A stretch of DNA of 64,000 nucleotides from an uncultured Pirellula sp. GTDB taxonomy: Bacteria > Planctomycetota > Planctomycetia > Pirellulales > Pirellulaceae. The DNA lies in NCBI GenBank assembly GCA_903892355.1, contig CAITIE010000098.1, positions 1-64,000 of the forward strand, given 5' to 3'. Made by a program: the position numbers and the translations under genes. The notes beneath the pieces are model-generated. The model did no database searches. It saw only the letters and a program-made list of their open reading frames with translations, and was not told the origin of the DNA. How positions within the stretch are numbered: the first letter of the stretch is position 1; every line of letters starts with the position of its first letter. Of the stretch, positions 41,133-49,675 are shown in pieces.

Positions 41133-44100
41133 ATGAAATTCAATCAGCCGAGATTCGCAAGACTGTGGTTGGGACTCGCTATCCTGCTGTCGTTCGCTGT
41201 TATGCGGCCTGATGTGGTTTTGGCCGAAACTCAAGATGCCAAACCGATCGATTACGCTCGCGATATTCAGCCTATTCTCGCGACGCACTGCTGGAGTTGT
41301 CACGGCCCCGACGAGAAGTCCCGGCAAGCCGACTTGCGCTTTGACAGTCGTGAAATCGCGATCAGCACTGCTGCGATTGTTCCTAACAAGCCTCAGGAGA
41401 GCGGGTTGGTAGAGAGGATTCATGCCACCGAGCCCGATCGGATGATGCCGCCGCCTGAGACCAAGAAACCGTTGTCAGACCGACAGAAGGAATTGCTGCG
41501 ACAGTGGATTGAGCAAGGTGCACCGTATTCTGCCCATTGGGCATTCGCAACACCATCTTTGCCCAAGGTTCCCGAAGTGATCGGGTTCATCGGGCCTCAT
41601 TCTCCGATCGATGCGTTCGTTCGAGAGCGATTGCTGCGCGAAGGAGTAACGCCATCCCCTGTTGCTGACCGAGGAACCTTGCTCCGCCGCGTGACGTTGG
41701 ATTTGACTGGGTTGCCGCCGACACCAGAACAACTGCAAGCCTTCGAAAACGATCCGTCACCAACGGCGTACGAGACGGTGGTGGATCGATTGCTCGCATC
41801 GGAGAGTTATGCTGAGAAGATGGCTGCGCAGTGGTTGGATCTGGCTCGATACGCAGACACCAATGGCTACAACAATGACGAAGATCGGACGATGTGGCCG
41901 TGGCGCGATTGGGTCATCGCGGCGTTTCATTCCAACATGCCCTACGATCAATTTCTCACGGAGCAGCTAGCCGGTGACATGCTTCCGAGTCCATCTCGTT
42001 CGCAGTTGGTCGCAAGCGGGTTTCTTCGAAATCAAGGGCACAACACCGAGGGTGGAATTATTCAAGAGGAGTATCGCGTCGAGTACGTGGCGGATCGCGT
42101 GCATACCACGGCTACGGTATTTCTCGGGCTATCCATGCAGTGTGCGCGATGCCACGATCACAAATACGACCCGATCACTCAAGCCGAGTACTTTCAGTTC
42201 TTTGCGATACTTAACAATTTGGAGGAGAAACAAGCGAGCTACAGCAAGTTTGTTGCGGCAGAGCCTTTCATTCGTGTCCCATCGGAATCGCAAGAGATTG
42301 AACTAGCTCAGCTGGATCAAGACCTGGCGAACCTACAGGAACAAATCTCAGAACGAGAATCGGCATCGGCAAAGAAATTTCAGGAATGGCTCGCGAGCCA
42401 AAGCGATGCGCAGTTGATGGAAAAACTCGGTTGCCGTGAGTTGTACTACTCGCATTTGGACGGCGTCGAGGAGGGGGCGATCCCGTCGGGAAGTGTTCAA
42501 ACCGTCGAAGGAAAATTCGGTACTGCCCTCGGGTTCGATGGCGATTCGCATTTGGTTTTGGGGGATCAAGGTGGGTTTGAGGGGGATCATCCTTTCTCGA
42601 TCAGTGGATGGATTTATCCGACGAGCGATCAAGGCATGGCGGTCCTTTCACGAATGGATGAGTCGGCGGCGTACCGCGGATACGATCTCCTTGTGGTTAA
42701 CGGAAAACTCGAATCGCATTTGGTTCATCAGTGGCCAGGGAACGCCATCAAGGTGGTGAGTCAGAAGACGGTTTCGAGCAATGCCTGGCATCATGTGGTG
42801 TTGACGTACGATGGTTCGAAGCGAGGTGCTGGAGTCAAGCTGTACATCGATGGCCAGATGTCGCCGCTCGACATTCCGACCAACGCGCTGAGTGGTAGCA
42901 TTGCGACCGATTCAGGCAAACCGTTTCATCTGGGGCGTCGCGAGACAACATTGCCATTTCATGGTCGAATCGACGAATTGAAGATTGTTTCAGGTGAATT
43001 AACGGCACAGGATGTGGCACAGTTGCATGCAGGGAAACCAATTACCCAGGTCACGGAATGGATTCGAAAGCCAATGGCCGAGCAAACCTCTGAGCAGCAA
43101 GGAATGCTCAAGCAGTTTGGTCTTAAGCAGACCGATCCCGACTTTGGTCAACTCCTGAACGCGCGCGACCAGAAGCAAAAGCAGAGAAACGCGTTTGCGG
43201 ATGAGTTTCCGGCGGTGATGGTCATGCGCGAAATGCAGCCGCCGCGTGAGACGTTCCTGCTCAAACGTGGTCAGTACGATCAGCCCGGTGACAAGGTCAA
43301 CGCGGGTGTCCCTCAAGTGTTGTCTAGTTTTACCGATGTGAAACCGGCGAATCGATTGGAATTAGCCCGCTGGCTGGTCCACCCGTCCCATCCTCTGACC
43401 GCTCGTGTTGCCGTCAATCGATTGTGGGAAAATCTATTCGGCACGGGGTTAGTCCGAACCACCGAGGACTTTGGAGTGACAGGGGAGTTTCCGTCGCACC
43501 CGGAGTTGCTCGACTATTTGGCCGTGACCTTCGTCCAAAGCGGTTGGGACATCAAAGCCCTCCTCAAGCAAATCGTGATGTCCGATACCTACCGGCAGGA
43601 ATCGCGAATCGGAGCAGAGCAGCTATCTCGAGATCCCGAAAATCGATGGCTAGGACGGGGACCTCGGTATCGGTTATCGGCGGAGACGATTCGGGATAAC
43701 GCTTTAGCGATCAGTGGATTGTTGCAACCGCGAGTGGGTGGGCCTAGTGTCAAACCGTATCAGCCCGATGGATTGTGGGAGGACGTCACAGTTGAGAGGC
43801 GAGGGAAGTACGTACCGGATCGAGGAGAAGGGGCCTATCGACGTAGCATGTACACATTTTGGAAGAGAACGTGTCCGCCGCCGTCGATGGTCAGCTTTGA
43901 CGCTCCGAACCGTGAGGTGTGCGTTGCAAGGCGATCGCGAACCAACACGCCGCTCCAAGCTCTCGTGCTATTGAACGATCCTACGTACATCGAAGCCGCC
44001 AGATCGCTTGCAATGCGGGTCCTGCGAAGTGGACTTCCGGGTGATACGGAAAAGGTCCATGCGATGTATCGGGCGAGTTTGTCACGAAATGCGCGCGAAG

Positions 44101-44294
44101 AGGAAATGGCTGTCATCTCGGATCTGATTACCGAATCGCGAAATCGATTCACGCAATCGGCTGAATCGGTTGCGAAGTTCAATCAATCAGGTGCCGTCGT
44201 TGTGGATAGTAGCCTGGATGCGAATGAGGTCGCGGTATGGACGGTCATCGCCAGCGCGATCTTGAATTTGGATGAAACGATCACCAAGAGGTAA
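41133..44294 (+). CDS. PSCyt1-PSCyt2-LamG-PSD1 planctomycete cytochrome protein
   Basis: A 1053-residue exported protein. A signal peptide (about 10-33) is followed by PSCyt1 with heme motif CWSCH ('LATHCWSCHGPDEKSRQADL') and 'DRMMPPPE'. PSCyt2 spans about 150-370: 'LLRRVTLDLTGLPPTPEQLQ', 'AAQWLDLARYADTNGYNNDE' and a second heme motif CARCH in '[19 protein letters not shown]'. A LamG sandwich occupies about 435-630 ('HPFSISGWIYPTSDQGMAVL', 'WHHVVLTYDGS'). PSD1 ends the protein ('[20 protein letters not shown]', 'SRTNTPLQALVLLNDPTY'). The architecture parallels 16819-20247 but with a canonical LamG. The DUF1501 partner begins 3 bases after the stop. Confidence 0.92.
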   Translation: MKFNQPRFARLWLGLAILLSFAVMRPDVVLAETQDAKPIDYARDIQPILATHCWSCHGPDEKSRQADLRFDSREIAISTAAIVPNKPQESGLVERIHATEPDRMMPPPETKKPLSDRQKELLRQWIEQGAPYSAHWAFATPSLPKVPEVIGFIGPHSPIDAFVRERLLREGVTPSPVADRGTLLRRVTLDLTGLPPTPEQLQAFENDPSPTAYETVVDRLLASESYAEKMAAQWLDLARYADTNGYNNDEDRTMWPWRDWVIAAFHSNMPYDQFLTEQLAGDMLPSPSRSQLVASGFLRNQGHNTEGGIIQEEYRVEYVADRVHTTATVFLGLSMQCARCHDHKYDPITQAEYFQFFAILNNLEEKQASYSKFVAAEPFIRVPSESQEIELAQLDQDLANLQEQISERESASAKKFQEWLASQSDAQLMEKLGCRELYYSHLDGVEEGAIPSGSVQTVEGKFGTALGFDGDSHLVLGDQGGFEGDHPFSISGWIYPTSDQGMAVLSRMDESAAYRGYDLLVVNGKLESHLVHQWPGNAIKVVSQKTVSSNAWHHVVLTYDGSKRGAGVKLYIDGQMSPLDIPTNALSGSIATDSGKPFHLGRRETTLPFHGRIDELKIVSGELTAQDVAQLHAGKPITQVTEWIRKPMAEQTSEQQGMLKQFGLKQTDPDFGQLLNARDQKQKQRNAFADEFPAVMVMREMQPPRETFLLKRGQYDQPGDKVNAGVPQVLSSFTDVKPANRLELARWLVHPSHPLTARVAVNRLWENLFGTGLVRTTEDFGVTGEFPSHPELLDYLAVTFVQSGWDIKALLKQIVMSDTYRQESRIGAEQLSRDPENRWLGRGPRYRLSAETIRDNALAISGLLQPRVGGPSVKPYQPDGLWEDVTVERRGKYVPDRGEGAYRRSMYTFWKRTCPPPSMVSFDAPNREVCVARRSRTNTPLQALVLLNDPTYIEAARSLAMRVLRSGLPGDTEKVHAMYRASLSRNAREEEMAVISDLITESRNRFTQSAESVAKFNQSGAVVVDSSLDANEVAVWTVIASAILNLDETITKR

Positions 44295-44297
44295 CTG

Positions 44298-45725
44298 ATG
44301 ATGGATCCTTTAGATTCTCTCAAAAGCATTCAGCGAAGACGATTCCTAAAGCATTCGATTTTAGGATCGATGGCGCTGTCGCAGTTAGGTGTGGGGGAAG
44401 GTGTCGCTCATGCAGAGACAAAACCATCCCATTTCGCGCCCAAGGCGAAGCGAGTCATTTACTTGTTTCAATCGGGTGGTCCGTCGCAATTGGAGCTTTG
44501 GGATTACAAGCCCAAGCTCAAGGAGTTGCATGGCACCGAACTTCCGGACAGTATTCGGCAAGGGCAACGGTTGACCGGGATGACCTCGGGACAAAAGAGT
44601 TTTCCCGTGGTTGCGTCCAAGTTCCATTTTGCTCAAGCAGGTAGCAACGGGTATTGGATCAGTGAGTTGTTGCCACACACCTCCAAAATTATCGATCGAA
44701 TATCTATCGTGCGGTCGATGAATACCGAAGCGATCAATCATGATCCTGCCATTACGTTTATGCAGACCGGTTCTCAGCAGCCCGGGAGGCCGTCGCTTGG
44801 GGCTTGGTTGAGTTTTGGATTGGGTAGCGAAGCGGAAGAGTTACCTGCATTTGTGGTGATGATTTCCCATGGAACAGGTAACGACGCCAATCAAGGACTA
44901 CTGGATCGGTTGTGGGGAAGTGGTTTTTTGCCATCGAGCCACCAGGGGGTCAAGTTTCGGAGCGGTTCGGAACCAGTGTTGTATTTGAATGATCCGCAAG
45001 GAATAGATCGAGGTCTGCGCCGTGCCATGCTCGATCGTGTTTCACAGCTCAATGAATTGCAGCAACAGCAGGATGGGGATCCCGAGATCGCAACCCGGAT
45101 TGCCCAGTACGAGATGGCATTCCGAATGCAGGCATCGGTGCCGGAATTGACCGACTTTTCCGATGAGTCCGATGCGACGTTTGAAATGTATGGGGCCGAT
45201 TCCAAGAGGCCCGGATCGTTCGCATCCAATTGCTTGATGGCTCGTCGGATGATCGAGCGAGGGGTTCGATTCGTGCAGCTTTACCATCGTGGCTGGGACA
45301 ACCACGGGAATCTTCCATCGAACATTCCCAAGCAATGCAAGGACATTGACCAACCTCAATCCGCATTGATCAACGATTTGGAGCAACGAGGATTGCTTGA
45401 GGATACCTTGGTGATTTGGGGTGGCGAGTTTGGTCGAACCGTTTATAGCCAAGGTTCACTTCAGGACGATTACGGTCGGGATCATCATGGTCGATGTTTC
45501 ACTATGTGGATGGCGGGTGGGGGAATCAAGCCTGGTTCGGTGATTGGGGAGACGGACGAGTACGGTTACAACATCGTGCGCGACCCTGTCCATATCCATG
45601 ATCTTCATGCGACATTGCTGCATTGTTTGGGCTTTGATCACGAACGATTGACCTACCGGTACCAAGGACGCGATTTCCGTTTGACGGACGTGCATGGCAA
45701 GGTTGTCAATTCCCTCCTGGCGTGA
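44298..45725 (+). CDS. DUF1501 secreted protein
   Basis: A 475-residue protein with N-terminal '[20 protein letters not shown]', a twin-arginine-like export signal. DUF1501 blocks: '[20 protein letters not shown]', '[15 protein letters not shown]', '[20 protein letters not shown]', '[20 protein letters not shown]', '[16 protein letters not shown]' and '[18 protein letters not shown]', then '[15 protein letters not shown]'. It follows the PSCyt gene with a 3-base gap and is clearly in the same operon. It shares domain layout but limited phrase identity with the copy at 20262. Confidence 0.92.
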   Translation: MMDPLDSLKSIQRRRFLKHSILGSMALSQLGVGEGVAHAETKPSHFAPKAKRVIYLFQSGGPSQLELWDYKPKLKELHGTELPDSIRQGQRLTGMTSGQKSFPVVASKFHFAQAGSNGYWISELLPHTSKIIDRISIVRSMNTEAINHDPAITFMQTGSQQPGRPSLGAWLSFGLGSEAEELPAFVVMISHGTGNDANQGLLDRLWGSGFLPSSHQGVKFRSGSEPVLYLNDPQGIDRGLRRAMLDRVSQLNELQQQQDGDPEIATRIAQYEMAFRMQASVPELTDFSDESDATFEMYGADSKRPGSFASNCLMARRMIERGVRFVQLYHRGWDNHGNLPSNIPKQCKDIDQPQSALINDLEQRGLLEDTLVIWGGEFGRTVYSQGSLQDDYGRDHHGRCFTMWMAGGGIKPGSVIGETDEYGYNIVRDPVHIHDLHATLLHCLGFDHERLTYRYQGRDFRLTDVHGKVVNSLLA

Positions 45726-45743
45726 GCGATGTTCTGCAGAAGC

Positions 45744-46877
45744 TCATCGGCCTAGTTTGATCTGTGCTGCGAGCAGGTTGTGCTCGAGCTCTTTGTGATT
45801 GGTCAGGTGTGACCACGACAATCGAATGGCTCCGCTAAGTTCCGGTTCGCGAATACCCATAGCTGATAAAACGTGGCTTGGGGTGGTGCAGATTGTGGTG
45901 CACGCGGCACCGTCAGAAACGGCCAGCAATCCATGGAAGTGCTCGATCAGTTCGTCGGCGGTGAAGCCTGGGATAGAGAGGTTCACCACGTGAGGCATGG
46001 TGGCTTCTTGGCCACCGTGGATTCTTCCATCGACGGCTTGGGCCCATGCTAGAATGGTTTTTCGGATCATCAGGCAATGATCGCTACGTTGGTTTCGTTC
46101 CGTCGCGGCTAGTTGAGCGGCCAGTCCGAGACCTGCGATCAGTGGAACCGGCAAAGTTCCCGGTCGCAGTCCGAACTCTTGCCCGCCTCCGAAGGTGAGT
46201 GGAGCGAGAGGGGGTAGTTGGCCTTGTCGGCGTCGGGCGATCAACGCACCGATTCCCTGCGGTCCATGGATTTTGTGGCCGCTGACACTGATAAGATCGA
46301 TGCGAGGATTTCGCAGTGGTTCCGACTGCTTCGCGAACCCTTGGGCAGCGTCGACATGGAACAAGCAATCGCGCTGCATCAGTCCATTCGCGATTGAGTC
46401 GATAGGTTGGATGATCCCTGTTTCGTTGTTGACCTGCATGACGCTGACCAGAAGCGTATCGTCTCGTACTGCATGGAGCAGTTCGTTCGGATCGATTTGA
46501 CCGCTGCTTTGTGGACGAATCAGCGTGACTTCGAAACCTTGTTTGCGAAGAGCCTGGAGAGGTTCGAGGACCGCTTTATGCTCGATCATCGAACTTACCA
46601 AATGCATCTTTCCCGTTTCTTTACCATGCGCTGCGGCACCCAGGATCGCGAGATTATTGCTCTCCGTTGCGCCGCTAGTGAATACGATTTCGTGGCGGCG
46701 GGCCCCGACTATTTGTGTGAGTTGTTCCCGAGCCAAGCTGACCAGTTGTTTGGCCTGTTCGCCAAATTCATGGGGGCTGCCCGCGTTGCCGTATACTGCG
46801 TCAAAGACCCGAATGATTTCTTCACGAACTCTCGGTTCGATCGGGTTGGTTGCGTTGCAGTCAAGGTAGATCGCCAT
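45744..46877 (-). CDS. NifS/DndA-like cysteine desulfurase
   Basis: A 377-residue class-V aminotransferase-fold PLP enzyme that would move sulfur from cysteine to a protein persulfide. It shows 'IYLDCNATNPIEPRVREEII', 'FTSGATESNNLAILGAA', His100 in 'SSMIEHKAVLEPL', 'FHVDAAQGFAK' and the PLP Lys202 in 'SVSGHKIHGPQGIG'. The mobile Cys loop reads 'SDGAACTTICTTPSHVL' with C326 in the catalytic place and an extra C330. The opening resembles DndA more than housekeeping IscS/SufS, but no dnd genes are present. It is the last gene of the nine-gene operon, 6 bases after the cyclase. I infer it supplies sulfur for Fe-S clusters or for a sulfur-containing product. Confidence 0.88.
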   Translation of the reverse strand: MAIYLDCNATNPIEPRVREEIIRVFDAVYGNAGSPHEFGEQAKQLVSLAREQLTQIVGARRHEIVFTSGATESNNLAILGAAAHGKETGKMHLVSSMIEHKAVLEPLQALRKQGFEVTLIRPQSSGQIDPNELLHAVRDDTLLVSVMQVNNETGIIQPIDSIANGLMQRDCLFHVDAAQGFAKQSEPLRNPRIDLISVSGHKIHGPQGIGALIARRRQGQLPPLAPLTFGGGQEFGLRPGTLPVPLIAGLGLAAQLAATERNQRSDHCLMIRKTILAWAQAVDGRIHGGQEATMPHVVNLSIPGFTADELIEHFHGLLAVSDGAACTTICTTPSHVLSAMGIREPELSGAIRLSWSHLTNHKELEHNLLAAQIKLGR

Positions 46878-46883
46878 GAGGCA

Positions 46884-48809
46884 CTAGTTCTGATGGCTGT
46901 GTTCGGGAAACAGCATGGTTGAAATGGAGCGGGCTCGATTCAGGGCGGCTACAGTGTAAACCAGCGGGTAGAGTTTCTCAAAATACCAGAGCTTGGCAAA
47001 GTAAAACCCGATGGGGGACGCAGGAAAATCTGTCCCGGATCGCGTTGCGGATAAAAGCCAATGGAGCCCGGATTGGATTGCGGACAGGGTTGCTGCATGA
47101 TCGGAGTCCGATAATAGCTTGGAGTTTGGTAGCATCAATGCATGCTCGGAAATGCACGCAGTCAGCGATTCGATTGCCAACGCTGTTTCCTCGATGGAGG
47201 AAGGGACATCGGATTGGCCACCCCATCCACCGTCGGGATTTTGCGAGCGAAGAATCCATTTCAGTCCTGCGGTGAATTGGGGCCTCGGTAGTTCCGCGTG
47301 GTGGCCTATCGTGCAAAGAAGTGCGAGCAACACACGGCTGGTTCCGTAGGTACGATTGGATTCGTCTGGGGCGAATTGGTTGCCGAACCAAAGAGGGGTC
47401 CAAGCTCCATCGGGTTCTTGTCGCTTTGATAAAAACTGCAACGCTGCTCGAACGGATTTGTCGATTTTCGATTGTGTCGATGTGGGCAAGCGGGTTTTCC
47501 AAACGATCATCGCGCGAATTGCGTGCGCCGTGATGTCAGGGTTGCTGCGGTCGAATGGCAAGGTGCCCCAACCGCGGCAGAACGTCGGAATCCCTCCATC
47601 GCGATTTTGCAATCCGATCAGCCATTCGATGCCAGCTTCTGCACGCTTTGCAATACGAGCAGCATGTAAGGGAGATTGTTGAGTGATAGCATCGAGAGCC
47701 AGAATCGCTCCGGGAGTATCATCGGCATCGGGGACCCCTCCAGAAAGAGGCGTCCAAGCCCATCCGCCCGGCGCGGCATCGGTGTAGGGGTGGCGGGTCG
47801 TGTATTGCTGGTCGATCAACCATTGTTCCAAAGCATCGATGCCAGATTGCCCGAGATGTGTTTCGAACTCGTCAGAATGCGAGAGGGCGTTGATTGCCAG
47901 CGTGGATACCCATGTGGCGAGATGCGTATCGATGGGCCAACTCCCATCACTTCTAGCAGACTGGATCAGGAATTGGACGCCGTTCTCGACGACGGGATGA
48001 GTCTCTTCTCCAGCTCCGATCAGACTCATGGAGACAAAGCTAGTCAGCGGGGTTGCTTCTAAAAAGCCACCTGTCGTCGGTTGGATCGATTGAAGTACTT
48101 TTAAAGTTTGGCTGGTCACCAAGCTTCGCAGGGTTCGGCCGACTGGGTTCCACGAGGGTTGTTTGCGATGTTTTACGAGACCAATGGCGATCAGGGCAGG
48201 AAGAGCGTAGCTGACGACCGGCAGACGCATGGCCGCGAACCAACTTTTGGGGCATGCGGCGAGTTCGAATGGCAATTGGGGTACGAGATTCCAAGCCTTT
48301 GGCGATTCTCCGAGCCTGCCAGTCAGAGCTAGGGCAGTAAGGATGGGGACGGAGAATGTTTGATCTTTTCCGTAGCGACGTCGAATGGCGGGGGCGAGGA
48401 CTTCGGGGGTGGTACCACCTGCATGCTTTTCAATCCACGCGGTCGCAAGGCGATTGGTATGGTCGAATTCCTCTCGCGTTTGGTGCAATGCTCCCCAACA
48501 AAGAAGGGTGGTACTGATGTTGCTGAGGCTCTGAACTGTATCGCCCCATCCGCCGTCTTTGTTTTGAAACGTCTTAAGCCACTGGCGGCCTTGTTCAATG
48601 AGACGCGTGATCGTTTCACGGCGATGGTTGGTAAGGTCGCCTCGCGATTTTGCAAATGCTTCGAGGGCGATGACAGCGGTTGCTGTGGAAAGAGCGCTGC
48701 TGGAGAGTTCGCCTTCCCAGTATCCTTTTGGATTTTTAGCTGCGAGTAACGATGATTGCGCGTTCCGGCGCATCGTCTCGAAGGTGGAGGCTGCGATGGG
48801 CGTGTTCAC
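46884..48809 (-). CDS. Squalene-hopene-cyclase-family class II terpene cyclase
   Basis: A 641-residue protein, the length of bacterial squalene-hopene cyclases. The GTG start at 48809-48807 overlaps the TGA of the upstream gene (GTGA); the longer ATG-less frame to 49277 is antisense-like and Arg-rich. The protonating DxDD motif is intact as D-A-D-D at about 361-364 ('GGVPDADDTPGAILALDA'), close to its place in known SHCs. QW-type repeats recur: 'QNKDGGWGDTVQSLS', 'GSWPIDTHLATW', 'QEPDGAWTPLWFG' and 'QNPDGGWGGQSDVPSSIEET'. This fold makes an alpha/alpha double barrel that cyclises polyprenyl substrates at the membrane. Other hopanoid genes (hpnC/D/E, hpnH-type) are not seen here, so squalene is not assured as substrate. 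Confidence 0.85.
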   Translation of the reverse strand: MNTPIAASTFETMRRNAQSSLLAAKNPKGYWEGELSSSALSTATAVIALEAFAKSRGDLTNHRRETITRLIEQGRQWLKTFQNKDGGWGDTVQSLSNISTTLLCWGALHQTREEFDHTNRLATAWIEKHAGGTTPEVLAPAIRRRYGKDQTFSVPILTALALTGRLGESPKAWNLVPQLPFELAACPKSWFAAMRLPVVSYALPALIAIGLVKHRKQPSWNPVGRTLRSLVTSQTLKVLQSIQPTTGGFLEATPLTSFVSMSLIGAGEETHPVVENGVQFLIQSARSDGSWPIDTHLATWVSTLAINALSHSDEFETHLGQSGIDALEQWLIDQQYTTRHPYTDAAPGGWAWTPLSGGVPDADDTPGAILALDAITQQSPLHAARIAKRAEAGIEWLIGLQNRDGGIPTFCRGWGTLPFDRSNPDITAHAIRAMIVWKTRLPTSTQSKIDKSVRAALQFLSKRQEPDGAWTPLWFGNQFAPDESNRTYGTSRVLLALLCTIGHHAELPRPQFTAGLKWILRSQNPDGGWGGQSDVPSSIEETALAIESLTACISEHALMLPNSKLLSDSDHAATLSAIQSGLHWLLSATRSGTDFPASPIGFYFAKLWYFEKLYPLVYTVAALNRARSISTMLFPEHSHQN

Positions 48810-49675
48810 AAGCTCAGGTGTCCCAGTGAAAGCAGTCCATAGTAGGTGTATTCGATATCGAGTGCGTCGTCTTCCCAGGTTCCGAAGAAGCCACCCCGCG
48901 CGGTCCAAAGAGTATCGAGGAAATCGAGGCAATGCTCTTTGATCGGTTCGATGTCGAATTGCGCATCGCCCAGCGCATGGAGTGCAACGGCCGTAGATAG
49001 GAGATCCGGCATTGGGATTCCTGGACCTACCACAAAACCTCCATCGGGGTGAATGCAAGAGAGTAGCCATGGTTGGATATCGGGATCGCTCGGTTCGCCG
49101 AGGTGGCGCAACAAGGCCGATGCGGCCGCCGTCGGGGGGACCAGTCCAAAGGGCATATCTTTGCTGTTGGCGTATCCGCCGTCGTCCGCCTTGAGCGAAC
49201 GGATGCATTCCAGCATGGCTTCGGAGTTCGGAACGGACTGCTGGACGTCTTGCGCGGCGCTCAGCGCGACAAAGCATCCGTAAAGAGTACCGCTGGGGTC
49301 ACCGGCATCGGTACCGTACCCACCATCCGGGGTACGGAAGGCAGCGAGTCGATCCATGACGCGTTGGGAGAGATCGATCGGTCGAGCGTCGGCGGGCAAT
49401 CCGGCCCAGCACCTGGCGAGGCAGGATAGTTCGACGAGTGCAAGGCTATCGAGCTTAGTCATCCACCCGTTCAGGTATCTGGCAAGCGAATCGACCGGCA
49501 AGGGCAATTGGAGGGCCATGATGCCGGCGATACCGAAGGTCGTGTAATAGATGTCGCTTCGACCTGCGCGATCGCAGAAGCCGCCGTCTTGATGTTGCTG
49601 GCTAACGAGAAAATCAGCCACTAACTGCGTTGAGTCCCCCAACATGTCCGGTGACAGTCGGGCGACCTGCAGCAT
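48806..49675 (-). CDS. Prenyltransferase-beta-subunit-like alpha/alpha-barrel protein
   Basis: A 289-residue protein built of squalene-cyclase/prenyltransferase repeats: 'QQHQDGGFCDRAGRSDIYYT', 'FRTPDGGYGTDAGDPSGTLY', 'LKADDGGYANS', 'CIHPDGGFVVG' and C-terminal 'DIEYTYYGLLSLGHL'. The layout is that of geranylgeranyl transferase type II beta subunits, whose zinc is held by Asp, Cys and His. Here the usual 'YHT' is 'YYT', so the zinc site may be incomplete. It could be a small cyclase-like partner or prenyl-binding protein. ATG 49675 with GAGG 6 bases upstream is preferred over GTG 49693; both overlap the upstream gene. Its stop overlaps the cyclase's GTG. Confidence 0.75.
   Translation of the reverse strand: MLQVARLSPDMLGDSTQLVADFLVSQQHQDGGFCDRAGRSDIYYTTFGIAGIMALQLPLPVDSLARYLNGWMTKLDSLALVELSCLARCWAGLPADARPIDLSQRVMDRLAAFRTPDGGYGTDAGDPSGTLYGCFVALSAAQDVQQSVPNSEAMLECIRSLKADDGGYANSKDMPFGLVPPTAAASALLRHLGEPSDPDIQPWLLSCIHPDGGFVVGPGIPMPDLLSTAVALHALGDAQFDIEPIKEHCLDFLDTLWTARGGFFGTWEDDALDIEYTYYGLLSLGHLSL

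Noticed and set aside
45744-46877. DNA phosphorothioation (dnd) system
   Set aside because: Only a DndA-like desulfurase is present; no dndB-E genes nearby.
48810-49277. N-terminal extension of the cyclase frame
   Set aside because: Arg- and Pro-rich antisense of the prenyltransferase-like gene; GTG 48809 gives a family-length protein.
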